64,000 bases of DNA from Armigeres subalbatus (Eukaryota > Arthropoda > Insecta > Diptera > Culicidae): NCBI RefSeq assembly GCF_024139115.2, contig NW_026943144.1, forward strand, positions 1 through 64,000, written 5' to 3'. Numbering within the stretch: position 1 is the stretch's first letter; every line of letters starts with the position of its first letter. Of this stretch, positions 20,318 to 30,643 are shown one piece after another. Made by a program: the position numbers and the translations under genes. The notes under the pieces were generated by a model. The model saw only the letters and a list, made by a program, of their open reading frames with translations. It made no database searches and was not told the DNA's origin.

Positions 20318-21441
20318 ATGAATAAACTTTTATTGAGTTGTTGCTCTTTTTCATTGAAATTAAGTATAAACTTGAAATAATGACTGATTCAGGGGTACTG
20401 ACTCGTTCGGGGTAGTGATGTCCCATTAGGGAGTAATGGCACTGGGGTAGTGACTCATTCAGGGTTGTGGAGTTCAGGGTAGTGGCCTTCAGGGTAATTG
20501 CATTATGGATAATGGAAGTATGGGTATGGTGTCGTAGAGTCATTGAAAGCTCCTTCTATATCCAAGAAAGAACAAAGTGTAGCGCTTTTTCCACTTTAGA
20601 TACCACTCTCTATATCTCTCTCGTCGAGCTGAGTCGATTGGTATATAACACTATGGGTCTCCGAGACTTATATAAAAAGTTCAATTCCGTAGTGAAGTGA
20701 TAGTCTTTCGATACAACTTTGTTGTACGAGAAAGGCAAAAACTGTTGCGAATCATTGATATCTGTTGGTGTATAACATAATAATAGAATACTACAGATTC
20801 TAAATGAGGGGGTCAAACGCAAAGAGGTGTAAGTGACAAAAAGTTAGTTTTGAGAAAAATGAGTGCAAAGTTTTTCAATATTTTTTGCTTCATACAAATC
20901 GTATAAAAGTTCAAAAAAATACTAATTTTCTGTAAATTTTCACATTTTTTATAAACATCGTACAAACTATATCAACATATTGCCGCAAAGCACAAGAACC
21001 AAAGCATTTTTGGTTGTAGTCAACTCAATTTTAACCAAAATGTCACTTACACCTCTCTGATTTCAACCCCTCAAATGTTTTCCAGGGGTAATCGCCTTTC
21101 AGAGTAATGGATTTCAGGGTAGTGTCCCATTGGGTGTGATGGTTTTTCGGGGTACTGTGCCATTCAGGGTAGTGGCCTTCAGGTAATGACATTCAGGGGT
21201 ACTGGCATTCGGGGTAGGGAGTGGAGCCATATCGGACTCTACGACACTACCCATAATTCCAATACCCATAATGCTGTTATCGAAGGCCACTACCCCAATG
21301 CCATTACCCAGAATGAGTCACTACACAGAATGCCATTACCCCGAAAAGGTCACTGCCCCGAATGAGCTAGTACCACGAATTAGTCATTAATTTAAGTTTT
21401 TCTTCATTTAAATGAAAACAATACTAAATAAAAGTTTGTTC
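20318..21441. mobile_element. fold-back-like element with minisatellite arms
   Basis: The left arm (about 20,322-20,545) and right arm (about 21,234-21,441) are inverted copies. Each has an AATAAAAGTTT-type outer part, an array of GGGGTAGTG/CACTACCCC units, and an inner GTGTCGTAGAGTC/GACTCTACGACAC block. The inside (20,546-21,233) contains an inverted copy of the 16.86-kb link sequence (20,690-20,810), a stretch at 20,811-21,080 with TTTTTTGCTTCATACAAATC, and another reversed array at 21,083-21,232. Long inverted arms made of short tandem repeats are the hallmark of fold-back elements. I found no transposase and could not define target duplications. Confidence 0.6.
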
Positions 21442-21772
21442 AGATACCAGAAAAGTTTGAATGATTAACAGTTGTTTTACGAAATAATCAATAGCAATCC
21501 ATCGTCACCTCCTTTTTGCGTCTTTTTCAAAAAGTTTCACCGCGAGGTTCACTGTGTATTACTAGCAAGTAGGTACTCGACAGTGCGTTCTATTCCTCAA
21601 ATTGGAATTGTTTCAATACAGTATAGAACGATGAATTCTTGTTATCCCATTCCGCTTCGTGTGTCAGTTGATAGAAAATTAAGCCCACGACAACTGGGCT
21701 AGATATAAACTGCATACTTTCGATATATAATTGGTCATAATAAATTAAAAGATCCTTCGTGAGAATGTGGTT
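21442..21772. other. unassigned spacer
   Basis: No recognised feature; short open frames on both strands have no domain signal. Confidence 0.35.
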
Positions 21773-22257
21773 ATTAAAAGAAGGCATTATCTATCCTGTT
21801 TGTCTTACACTGGGCAAATGCGTTCATTCATAGAAGGTATTTTCTCCTCTTTGCCTTATATTGGACAGACAGATTAAAAGAAGGCATCATCTCCTCTGTT
21901 TGCCTTATACCGGACAAACTTGTTCATTTATAGAAGTTTTTTTCTAGCTGCCTTATTACGGGCAAACGCATTAATTTGAAGAAGGCATTATCTCCTTTGT
22001 TCCCTTTACATCGGCACATGCGTTCATTAAAAGAAGGCATTGTCTACCCTGTTTGCTATTAGGAATTATCTTCTCAGTTAGCCTTACACCGAGCAAACGC
22101 GTTCATTTGAAGAAGGGATTATTTCTTCTTTTTGCCTTATACCGGGCAGACACGTTGATTCCAAGAAGGCATTATTTCTTCTTTTTATCTCATACCGAGC
22201 AAACGTGTTCATTTGACGAAGGCATCGAATCTGTTGCATCGATATTCTCTGTTCGAA
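21773..22257 (-). repeat. 54-bp tandem array, inverted partner
   Basis: About eight diverged units (AAGAAGGCATTATCTCC, CTTATACCGGGCAAACGCG) that are the reverse complement of the array at 17,062-17,514. The final unit is split by the MITE at 22,261 and continues at 23,194-23,225 (TTATACCGGGAAAACGCATAC). Confidence 0.88.
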
Positions 22258-22275
22258 TTAAGAGCTGAGCAGAAT

Positions 22276-22343
22276 GGATACGTTTGCGTACATTTTGACA
22301 GTTTTTCCATGGGAAAACCGTCAAAACGTACGCAATCGTATCC
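22276..22343. other. 68-bp hairpin
   Basis: A near-perfect palindrome: GGATACGTTTGCGTACA pairs with GTACGCAATCGTATCC, and GACAGTTTTTCCAT with ATGGGAAAACCGTC. It sits just inside the left MITE terminus, so it may be subterminal structure, but its length would also suit a small-RNA hairpin. Confidence 0.7.
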
Positions 22344-22661
22344 ATGGGGAGGTTCCTTCATCAGTGCTGCCACCCTTAAAAGTTTAGAGAAAAGTAGAAC
22401 CATGGAAATTTGACATGGCATGATATAGAAAATGAGAATTAAAATGCTCCTAGAAAGTTATAATTTTTTTGTCAAACAATTTTTTAGTTTGTGGGGTTAG
22501 AAATTCAACATTCTTAAGCATTAACTGCCTATTCGAAAAAAATATAAAAATCGAAATATCATGTCTGTTTTGTGTGCTTTTATAATTCTAACCCCGTAAA
22601 CCAAGATTTGTTGAAAAAAGTCCTTAATTTTTGTTTTATAACTAAAATATACTTCATTTCC

Positions 22662-22962
22662 TATAGACCAATGCAAACTCTAACTTAACCTCACTTATTT
22701 TGACAGTTCACAGAGCTTGTTTACAAGGTATTAGAAGAAAAATCGACGAAGGGAAAATTAAAATTCATATTTTTAGTTTAAAATTGCTGTGATCCGAATA
22801 TTTTAGTGTTATTCTTTGCATTCAGCATGAAATCAATCGCAATGGACATCTACATGCGAATAAAATGACGAAACAATTTTATCGGAAGCTGCGCCGGAGG
22901 CTAAGTCCCGGAGAAAAAGCTCTGTGAACTGTCAACCTACGTCATCATGCACTGGTCTATAC
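22662..22962. mobile_element. nested inverted-repeat element (~300 bp)
   Basis: A perfect 19-bp inverted repeat TTGACAGTTCACAGAGCTT lies at 22,700-22,718 with its complement at 22,917-22,935. Outer inverted ends, TATAGACCAATGCA and TGCACTGGTCTATA, lie near 22,663 and 22,948. It looks like a small MITE nested in the larger one. It has no coding capacity. Confidence 0.6.
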
Positions 22963-23225
22963 TACAGTGACTATAATAACAGTGTCGTCAAGTGTCAGAA
23001 TTGGAACAGAATCGTCTGTCAGTTCCATACAAATGCGCGTTCCAAACGAGCAGGAGACCTGTCAAACGTGGCACATGACGTTACTCTTCTTATAGGACTC
23101 TAGTCTATACCACACCGTGTGAAATTTCAATGATTCTACTTTTTCTCTCGATGACAGCTGGTGGTCTTCTCCTCCCCTATTCTGCTTAGCTCTTTATACC
23201 GGGAAAACGCATACATTAAAGTTTA

Positions 23226-23472
23226 ATGATTAAACCCTGTCCTTCTCACGTCTTTTGTGAGAAGGGAAAATACTAGAACGAATTCAAGACAAAATTTTCA
23301 AAACGACTTATCTGCTTTTGTAAACAAAGATTCAAACGACGATTTGACGAATCTGATAGCTCTCCCACGCAAACCAACAACTTCAACAGGTAGTGTAAAC
23401 CTTCACCTACCTATCGGTGGTGTTGGTTTGCGTGGAGATGAAAATTTTGTCTTGGAATGTTATTTTCATACC
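23226..23472. other. unassigned stretch with open frame and hairpin
   Basis: An 84-codon plus-strand frame begins at 23,257 and ends inside the neighbouring MITE. I do not recognise the protein. The frame includes a stem formed by CCACGCAAACCAAC (23,365-23,378) and GTTGGTTTGCGTGG (23,422-23,435). A gene is possible but weakly supported. Confidence 0.3.
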
Positions 23473-23476
23473 TTAA

Positions 23477-24185
23477 CCCTTTATAAGGCAGACGAATCCC
23501 CTAAACAATAAATTAACAAAACAACAATAGGACATAATGTTGACAAGGTATTAAACTCAAATGTATGTTTGTTATACATTAAACAGTTCAGAAACATTGA
23601 ACAATTGGTGGCAATATAGATTGCCACTGCTCGCGAAGCAGGACAACATTGGTGGCAATATAGTTGCCACTGCCCGGCAAGCGGAAAACAGGCAACAACA
23701 AAAATACAAAAGATTTTTTAAATTTGGGTTTACGTAGAACCAGTCAAATCAAGGTACGTTACATTTTTGGTGAAGAGTCCCTAGTCAGAAAACGCATTAC
23801 AAGTGAAAAAAATTTTTCGCGTTTTTTCTCCTAAGGGGACCCTTGGGAAAAAACACAATTTCGTCAAAAATCCAAAAACCAAATATACAGAAAAGGCAAA
23901 GCTTTTTTCACGCTAATCACGTAGTAATCTAGCACAGGAGATTCAAAATAATTGATACCAACTGGAAAAAATATATCTTTGTCGTTTTTTTAACATACGA
24001 TCTGTTCGTAAAAAAACTGTTCTTAAATTGACATTTCAATTTTTTTATGGCTCAAATTCATCTAGGGTGTTACTAGGAAGCAAATAAAGTCACTACATGT
24101 GAAATAATAAGTAGAGCTCTTGTTAATAAATAGAAAAACATATTATTTGTTGGTGGCAATATAGTTGCCACTGCCTTATAAAGGG
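23477..24185. mobile_element. piggyBac-type MITE (TTAA, CCC...GGG)
   Basis: The terminal inverted repeats are a perfect 15 bp: CCCTTTATAAGGCAG at 23,477-23,491 and its complement at 24,171-24,185. They are flanked on both sides by TTAA (23,473-23,476; 24,186-24,189), the piggyBac target. Subterminal palindromes of the form GGTGGCAATATAGTTGCC occur near 23,609, 23,650 and 24,152. The 709-bp interior is AT-rich and non-coding, so movement would need a transposase in trans. Confidence 0.9.
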
Positions 24186-24189
24186 TTAA

Positions 24190-25655
24190 AATAGTGGATA
24201 GGGAAAAAAATTTAAATATGAATCAATAGTTACTTGAATGTTTTCAATACTTTCACTATTTTAAACACTATAAAGCTGTGCAGAATATTGCACTTTGTTG
24301 TTGAAAAATTCTATGAAAGTTGGAAGCTACCATGGGAAGGAAATGGTTAAAGAAGGCATTGTTTCAGGAGAGCTGCCGTGTCTGCGAATATGCATAAAAA
24401 TATGATTGCAATATTTTTTTATTCATTCACAGAAGGCATGGGCAATTAAAGATGCACTATCATCAATAGTGCTAATATCCATTTAAGTTTAGAAAATTTC
24501 GCCATATTACATGTAAATGTTTTAAAGAAAGTCCGCAAAAAATAATATACAATATACACCTAGGATCAAACTAGGACCCCCTAGAAATGTTGCCACTTTG
24601 CCCAAATATTGCTCATATCAGGCTCCCTGGTCATATAAAGGTGTAACTGTGAGCAATGTAATACGTAATGTACATATGTAGTTATCCACCATCCTGGCTG
24701 GATTCTTGCTCTGCATGCGGTTCTAGGTCTAGTAAGGTCAAACTTCAATATAATTGTTATATGTTGCGATAGGAATGCTTAACACGAGGAATATTAAGCT
24801 CCCTTGATTCTCCACTTCTCGAGCACCAGAAATCATAACTTAAGGAAGTATGCCGATTGAATAAATAATAATAGTAACAGACTGAAAAAAAAACAAAACC
24901 TTTTCTGAGATTTTGAATAAATGATGAAAAATCAAGGGAAATACTGAATCTTAATATTTATTTAGACTACATAAATTTTTTGGCAAATTGTCTTAGTTTC
25001 AAAGAGACGGAGGATGCTTAGATTGCCGAAAAGTTTATAACAAACCCTGATTTTCATTGGATTTTTGAACAAATGATCAATCCTTTAATCACAGACAAAC
25101 AGTCGACCTTGATTATTTCCTATTTGACGTTGACTCCTAACGCATACTTCTATATTAATCATCATCATCTTCGGCATCAATACAAAAAACCATTCAGCAG
25201 CATATACACTAATCAAATGTCAAAGCGTTTGAGCACTAGCGCCTCTCTTGGCACAATCGCGTAGCACAGATGTAATTTAAATCAACTGTTGAACAAGTGA
25301 ATGATGTCGAAATCAGAAGTGTTACGTCTGTTTGTGCTTTAATATTTTAAAGTTATTTTTAGAGTTTTGTGTGTATTTTTACTAAGCCGAACGTGTGATC
25401 TTTAACTTTCTAACATTTTCCTAGAAAATGCATAGTCTTTCTATGAGGATTATCAAGGCATCCCTAGAGATTTCAAGGAGAGGTAACTAAAATTTAAATT
25501 GGAAAAAAAATCTATCAGATGGATTTAGAAAACTCTAAAGACTTATTATGCTCTGCTAAGTTCCTATGATTTTCCAAATGTGCAAAAATTTTCGAGAGTC
25601 CTAAGACATCTCTAGATTTTGTTATGTTAGGGCTGAGTTTCGATGAACATTATTT
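24190..25655. other. unassigned AT-rich region
   Basis: About 1.5 kb without recognisable domains, RNA genes or repeat structure. Short frames, such as 25,073-25,264 on the plus strand, have no support beyond being open. Confidence 0.4.
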
Positions 25656-25842
25656 GTAAAGGTTCCCCAAACACACGCGACGCGACGGTCGCGACGCGAT
25701 TATCGCTTGGCGACAGCGATTCTGTCGCCGTTGGTATGGAAGCGTAAATAGAACATTGCCTGCAGCGACCTAACGATAGAATCGCGGCGACTAGTTGTCG
25801 CCGTCGCGGCGATGAAATCGCTTCGGTCTGGGGGAGCCTTAA
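25656..25842. mobile_element. GC-rich MITE rich in GCGACG
   Basis: About 187 bp with ends TAAAGGTTCCCC and GGGGAGCCTTAA as imperfect inverted repeats. The interior is rich in GCGACGGTCGCGACGCG, GGCGACAGCGATTCTGTCG and AATCGCGGCGAC palindromic blocks. Its base composition contrasts sharply with the AT-rich flanks. A minus-strand frame through it is a composition effect. Confidence 0.65.
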
Positions 25843-26554
25843 TGTTCAAGTCGTCAATGGATGGGTTGAAATAGCTGTCGATCTGTTTGCGAACAGTATA
25901 CATGAGGTGGGTCGAGTGTTGAGCGAAAACGATAACTTTTTGTTGTGTTTTGACCAGGCTACTGACTGTCTATTGATGATGATGACATCACACTTGTCAC
26001 AGGCTCGGTTTTGGATGTAAAAATAGAAAAATAAAAAATAAAGTTTGAATAAAATTCATTAACGATTATGAAAGAATGCATCTCGGCTAAGTTTTTCATG
26101 CAAAAACGCATCGTTTCACTTCAAAAAGTGTCTAAAATCAATACCACAATATTGTTCACACATGCAAGAGTGTCTAATATCTATTCTAGGAACTTTTTTT
26201 AAATAGGCGTAACTGTATTTCTCTATTCATCATATTTTGCTCAACTGACGTTACTACCAGATAGATTGCAATCTATTCTTTCTGTTAGGTGCATTAGTCG
26301 TTCAAAATAGTTTGCACAATCGCCATTCCAAAAATCAAGGTCAGAATCAATTACGCCCATTTGAAAAATAAATCCTAGTATTGTTCTATGCGACGAATGT
26401 CAATAAGCCATTTTACTAGACAGTTCCAATCAGCTGATCGAATCTGCACCATCAATTGAGTGGACGGCTTGGCGTTTTGCTTTGGTAAATTTGCATGGCA
26501 ACCATCATAAATTCGTCATCATCATCATCTTTTTTTTACATAATTAACTGAGAA
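25843..26554. other. unassigned AT-rich region
   Basis: No recognised feature apart from short CATCATCATC runs near 26,519. Confidence 0.4.
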
Positions 26555-26789
26555 TTCTGGCACAGGGATGCCAGGAGGTATTTTTAAATGTCTTCACAGT
26601 CGAGTAAAAATGTCTTCAAATGTCTTCAATATCAAAATTACGATAATCAGTGAGAAATTTCAAAATCCAACAGGTTTGTAATTTCAAGCATCTCCTTGTT
26701 TTTTGTAGCATTTATTTTTTAACACTCAAATTGTTAGAATTCAAGAGAATATTCCTTCAAATCTTCACGAGTAAGGGCGGATTTTTTTA

Positions 26790-27830
26790 ACTGAATTTCC
26801 ATGTGGAATTCTTCTGAGTTTCTTTTTTAAAAATTCCCTGAAGCGATTCGGAAGAATTTACCGTGAAATACTTGAAGAAACTTTCACAAGATTTTCTGAA
26901 GAAATTTCTGGAAGAATTTGTGAAGAAACTTCAGGATAAACTCCTGATTGATTTTTAGGAAGAATTCATAAAGAAACTCCTAAAAGGTACGGAGGAATTG
27001 CTGTTGGAACATCTAAAGGATTTTCTGAAGGAACTTCCACTTCTAGAGGAATTTCCGGGTGATATGCTAGTTCCATTAGCATGAAACTTGTGGAGGAATT
27101 GCAGGAGAATTTTCAGGAGGAATTCCGGAGGCATTTTCTGGAGGAATTACTGAAGGATTTTCCCGAAGAATTCGTGAAGGATTTTTTTGAGCAATTCCTG
27201 AAGGATTTTCCTGAGCAATTACTGAAAGGATTTGCAGTGGAGCTCCTGAAGAAATTTTTGAAGAAACTTCCTGGGGAACTTCTGCTCAACTTTTTGGAGG
27301 AACTTCCTGAGGTATTGTTGCAGGAATTTCCGAAACAATTCCTGGAGGAAATTGCAGGAAATTCCGGAGTATAATTTCAGAGGTATTATTGGAGAATCAT
27401 TCGGCAACATTCTTGGAGAATCATCAAGAGGAATTCCTGGAGAATCTTCCGAGGGGATTTTTGGAAGAATTACCGAACGGATGCCGGCAGGCATTTCTGG
27501 AAGAACTGGTGGAGGGAGTCGTGAAAGAAACAATTTGTGTAGGATCGACTGGAGAAACGACTGGAGGTATTTTCAACGGAATTCTTTGAGGATCCTACGG
27601 AGAAATTTCTGGACGAACTTATGGAGGAGCTCCTAGAAATATTTCTAAACGAATTTCTGGAGAAATTTTCTGAAAAATCTCTGGAGGAATTTGCGGACGA
27701 ATTCCTGGAGGAATTTCAAAAAGAATTCCAGATAGGGCTTTACTGGAGAAATTCTTGGAAGGATTCCCAGATAAAAATCTGGAAGAGTTTCCAAAAATAT
27801 TTCTAGAAAATATACCAAATATTCAAGGAA
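26790..27830 (+). repeat. degenerate GGAGGAATTYCTG repeat tract
   Basis: About 1 kb built from variants of GGAATTTCTGGAGGAATT, with no strict period. Because the repeat lacks stops in several frames it yields frames such as 27,081-27,374 (97 codons, rich in EEFLKDFPE-like heptads) and overlapping ones on both strands. I regard these as products of the repeat. Confidence 0.85.
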
Positions 27831-28434
27831 GTATTCAACGAGAAAGTGTAACGAGTGTCCCCTGAACTTTCTACTGAGTCTTTAAAAAAAACTTTGACGT
27901 ATTTGTTTATGAAATTTCTCCAAGAATTTCTCTGATTTTTTTCATCAAATTATTTACCGTGGCAATTGTGAGAAATAGCCATTCAACACCAGAACAATTT
28001 CAATTTCTTGTCGACATTCGTAAGAATTTTCAATCTTGGAAACTAATGAAAATTTACTGAGAAAATTGAAAATAATTTCCTTTTGAAATTTAGAACTTTC
28101 TGTAAAAATGTGGTACATGGAAAATCCGAAGTGACATCCCTAAAATTCCAAATACAAATCTGGAGTACATCCCACGAAAATCAAGACAAATTTCTTGTGG
28201 AAATGAAAAAGAATTCATTGTGGTAGTTGTGATTTCCCCGCAAGAACATAGACAAAATCTTGTGGAAATTGAGATGAATCTCCCGTTTAAATTTTGGAGT
28301 AATTTCTTCATTTGCCCATACGGAAATTGTTATAAATTTCCAAGGTTATTTGAAAAGAATTTTCAATTTCAATTCTCTTGAATTTCTTCAAAATCTATTC
28401 TTATTCTCGACGGGTATTCTCAAAATACCGATAA

Positions 28435-28652
28435 CACAGAGACACAGACGTCTTACGGTTTATATTTTTTGTAGGTTGTTAATCGACCCCCTATGGCGCT
28501 TTGATCGATTTTTCTAGTGTTTGACTTTCGCGCACCACCACCATTTGGTTGCGGTTTGGCCACACTCAGTGATTTTGGCATTGGAAGGCAATGCTTCCAT
28601 GACGATGATTTTGATTGCATTTTGTTCTAAGTGAGACGTCTGTTTCTCTGTG
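28435..28652. mobile_element. MITE with 19-bp terminal repeats
   Basis: Left end CACAGAGACACAGACGTCT (28,435-28,453) and right end AGACGTCTGTTTCTCTGTG (28,634-28,652) are inverted repeats matching at 18 of 19 bases. The 218-bp element lies inside the hAT-like element. I could not settle its target duplication. Confidence 0.8.
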
Positions 28653-29283
28653 CCGAAAAGTTCAGATGAATTATGCAGAAATTTAAAAAAATCAAAAGTT
28701 GAATAGATTTAATCAAGTCATTGTAGAATTCTGTCTTTTTTGCCGTTTAGATTAAATTGCGTTTGATGCAATGATCGAAATACCTTTTTTAAGAGACACG
28801 TCGAAAATGCCACCGCTATTTAGGAAAATTTAAACGAATGCTGCAATCGCAAGTTTTTGAACCAGCACACAACTAAAAAAAACACGTTTGACGTCTAAAA
28901 TGTGTTGCAGTTATCAACCTTGTCAATGTGTTTTGGCGTTTAAGATTTTTAGCCCGGGACATTAGTTTATTATGTATAACTTTTGTAATATTTATATTCT
29001 CTGCATATAGAAGTCGCAGAATTTATAAGTTAGTAATCAAATTATATTTTCTATTCACTTTATTGATTGTTTTTTTTCTCCTTTATTTAAGTGATTTTTA
29101 TATTTTTAAATTAAGTTCATCACTAGCTTATTGATTGTCTTCAAGTACCTTTAAATAGTAAGATAAGTCTTCAAATATTTTGAAAAGTCTTCAAAATGTC
29201 TTCATGAAATAAATGTCTTCACAGAGATTCAAATGTCTTCAAATTGAAGACATGTCTTCAAATCTGGCATCCCTGTTCTTGCA

Positions 29284-30097
29284 TAACTGTACGGTAAACT
29301 TTAAAAGTAGAAAAAATTTCATTCGGAAAATTTCCAACAGTCGCTAATAAACATGAATCTTTATTTATTTGTAGCAAGCGTTATTCAGGATGGTCCATTT
29401 TCACCCAAGAAGAGTGACTTGATGTGAACGCACTTTGCTGAGCTGAATCTAATTAAATCATTTGCTTGCATGCTCTGATCAGTGACAGTAGCAGCCATGA
29501 TACTAATAGCTACCGGAAGTTCCATAGCTGCGAGCCCCACGAATATTTTCGCGGCTGCTAAATCTGCCGTAATTGGGAATTGCAATTACGGTTCCATATA
29601 AAAGCAAAGAAGGATGAGAACTGCCAAACGCCAGAAAATCATGCGGTCCTTAATGGATATCACTGGTCCTTGCAACTCAAAATTGAAGAGCTTGGACGAA
29701 AGTGGACAAACTTAATTGAATCATTTGTTTGAGAAACTGCATATATCTATTTTTCACAATTTCGAGAAAACAACAAAAAACTGTTTTTGAACAAATTGAC
29801 ACCGAATCTTTCGATTTCTTCGACACAGATCAATGGATTATGGCAAAACGTAACATCCTGGGGCACCAATGCAAAAACTGTAAGCAGTACTCCATAATTG
29901 CTTTTTGAAGTGCGTGGACATATGTCGTTTCTCAAACAAACGAGAAAAAATTCATACATTCCTGAACAAAATTTTTTTTTCGTATTTTTTGCCTTTGTAC
30001 CGCGTAAACTCTCGAATCTACTATTGACAGTGACTAACATGCTACTAACTTGCTTTGCAGAGTTGTTATACATATTCGGTGGAATGGTTTGCGGGAA
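29284..30097. other. region with two doubtful minus-strand frames
   Basis: The minus strand at 29,630-29,385 encodes a start with signal-peptide character (MIFWRLAVLILLCFYMEP). An in-frame stop follows at once, and then an open frame to 29,385 containing LAAMELPVAISIMAATV. This could be a decayed secreted-protein exon. A second minus frame (29,747-30,109, 120 codons) has no domain I know. Neither is convincing. Confidence 0.3.
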
Positions 30098-30238
30098 ATG
30101 AGTTTTCAAAAAATTGTCGTACTATCGTTCTTTGCATTAGCATTAGGAACAATCATCCCAGAATCCAAAACCTTATTCGAAACGGAAGCTACGCACAACT
30201 GTCATTTTTATTATTCCACGCATGCTGCGAGGCAGTAA
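30098..30238 (+). CDS. possible small secreted peptide or first exon
   Basis: A 46-codon frame starting at 30,098 has a clear N-terminal hydrophobic stretch (MSFQKIVVLSFFALALG) like a signal peptide, followed by a short polar tail with one cysteine. A GTAAAG sequence near 30,234 could act as a splice donor, so it may be a first exon. I do not recognise the family, no promoter is evident, and the region is repeat-rich; chance is a serious alternative. Confidence 0.25.
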   Translation: MSFQKIVVLSFFALALGTIIPESKTLFETEATHNCHFYYSTHAARQ

Positions 30239-30568
30239 AGCTGGAATAACATAAATAATAGTTTTGCGTAGTCTTTGTTTTGAATGGAATGCCCTTGAAA
30301 ACGCGAGTGTAATTAGTTTTGGATTCCGAGAGACTTGTCCTTAAGCAATTCGCACTAATATTGATTTGGGACGAACCACTATTTCCTAGATGGAAGGCAC
30401 TCTTCAAGAGTCAAGATCTGTCCTAGCCATGTCCTTGCGAATGCTAGGAAAGGGGAAGAATGGTTAGTTGGACACATACTTAAGAAAGATGTAGATATAA
30501 GTCAACACTCGTTTAGGTAGAACGTGAAACACAGAAAGAACTAAAATAGAAATACAAAGTACGAAAGG

Positions 30569-30643
30569 GACGAGCCTGAGATTGAACCCACGACCTTCCG
30601 GTTATAAAGCAGAAGCGATAGCCACTAGGACACTGAGCCAGCC
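30569..30643 (-). mobile_element. tRNA-like sequence or SINE head
   Basis: On the minus strand this reads GGCTGGCTCAGTGTCCTAG through GGGTTCAATCTCAGGC. There is a box A-like segment (TGGCTCAGTGTCC), an anticodon-loop-like CTTTATAACC and a box B-like GGGTTCAATCTC. The acceptor arms do not pair well, so it is probably a tRNA-derived SINE head and not a tRNA gene. Confidence 0.5.

Larger units (their letters stand above)
22261..23193. mobile_element. MITE with TTA duplication, PIF/Harbinger-like
   Basis: Terminal inverted repeats AGAGCTGAGCAGAAT and its complement, with one mismatch, lie at 22,261-22,275 and 23,179-23,193. They are flanked by TTA at 22,258-22,260 and 23,194-23,196, and the interrupted tandem array resumes directly after. 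A 3-bp TTA duplication fits PIF/Harbinger elements, though the superfamily is inference. It has no transposase. Inside are a 68-bp hairpin (22,276-22,343) and a second inverted-repeat structure (22,662-22,962). Confidence 0.65.
26563..29275. mobile_element. hAT-like non-autonomous DNA transposon
   Basis: Terminal inverted repeats begin CAGGGATGCCAG (left, 26,563-26,574) with the complement CTGGCATCCCTG at the right end (29,264-29,275). Flanks TTCTGGCA (26,555-26,562) and TTCTTGCA (29,276-29,283) match at 7 of 8 bases, as expected for an old 8-bp hAT duplication. ATGTCTTCAAATGTCTTC-type motifs repeat near both ends in inverted sense, another hAT habit (subterminal motifs). No transposase domain is visible. 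The interior holds a 1-kb degenerate repeat and a nested MITE. Confidence 0.75.

Noticed and set aside
27081..27374. 97-codon heptad-rich protein, possibly a coiled coil
   Set aside because: It lies in a degenerate GGAGGAATTYCTG tract that is open on both strands; better explained by the repeat.
29747..30109. 120-codon minus-strand frame as a host gene
   Set aside because: No recognisable domain or leader, overlaps a better-looking start on the other strand, and lies in AT-rich non-coding sequence.
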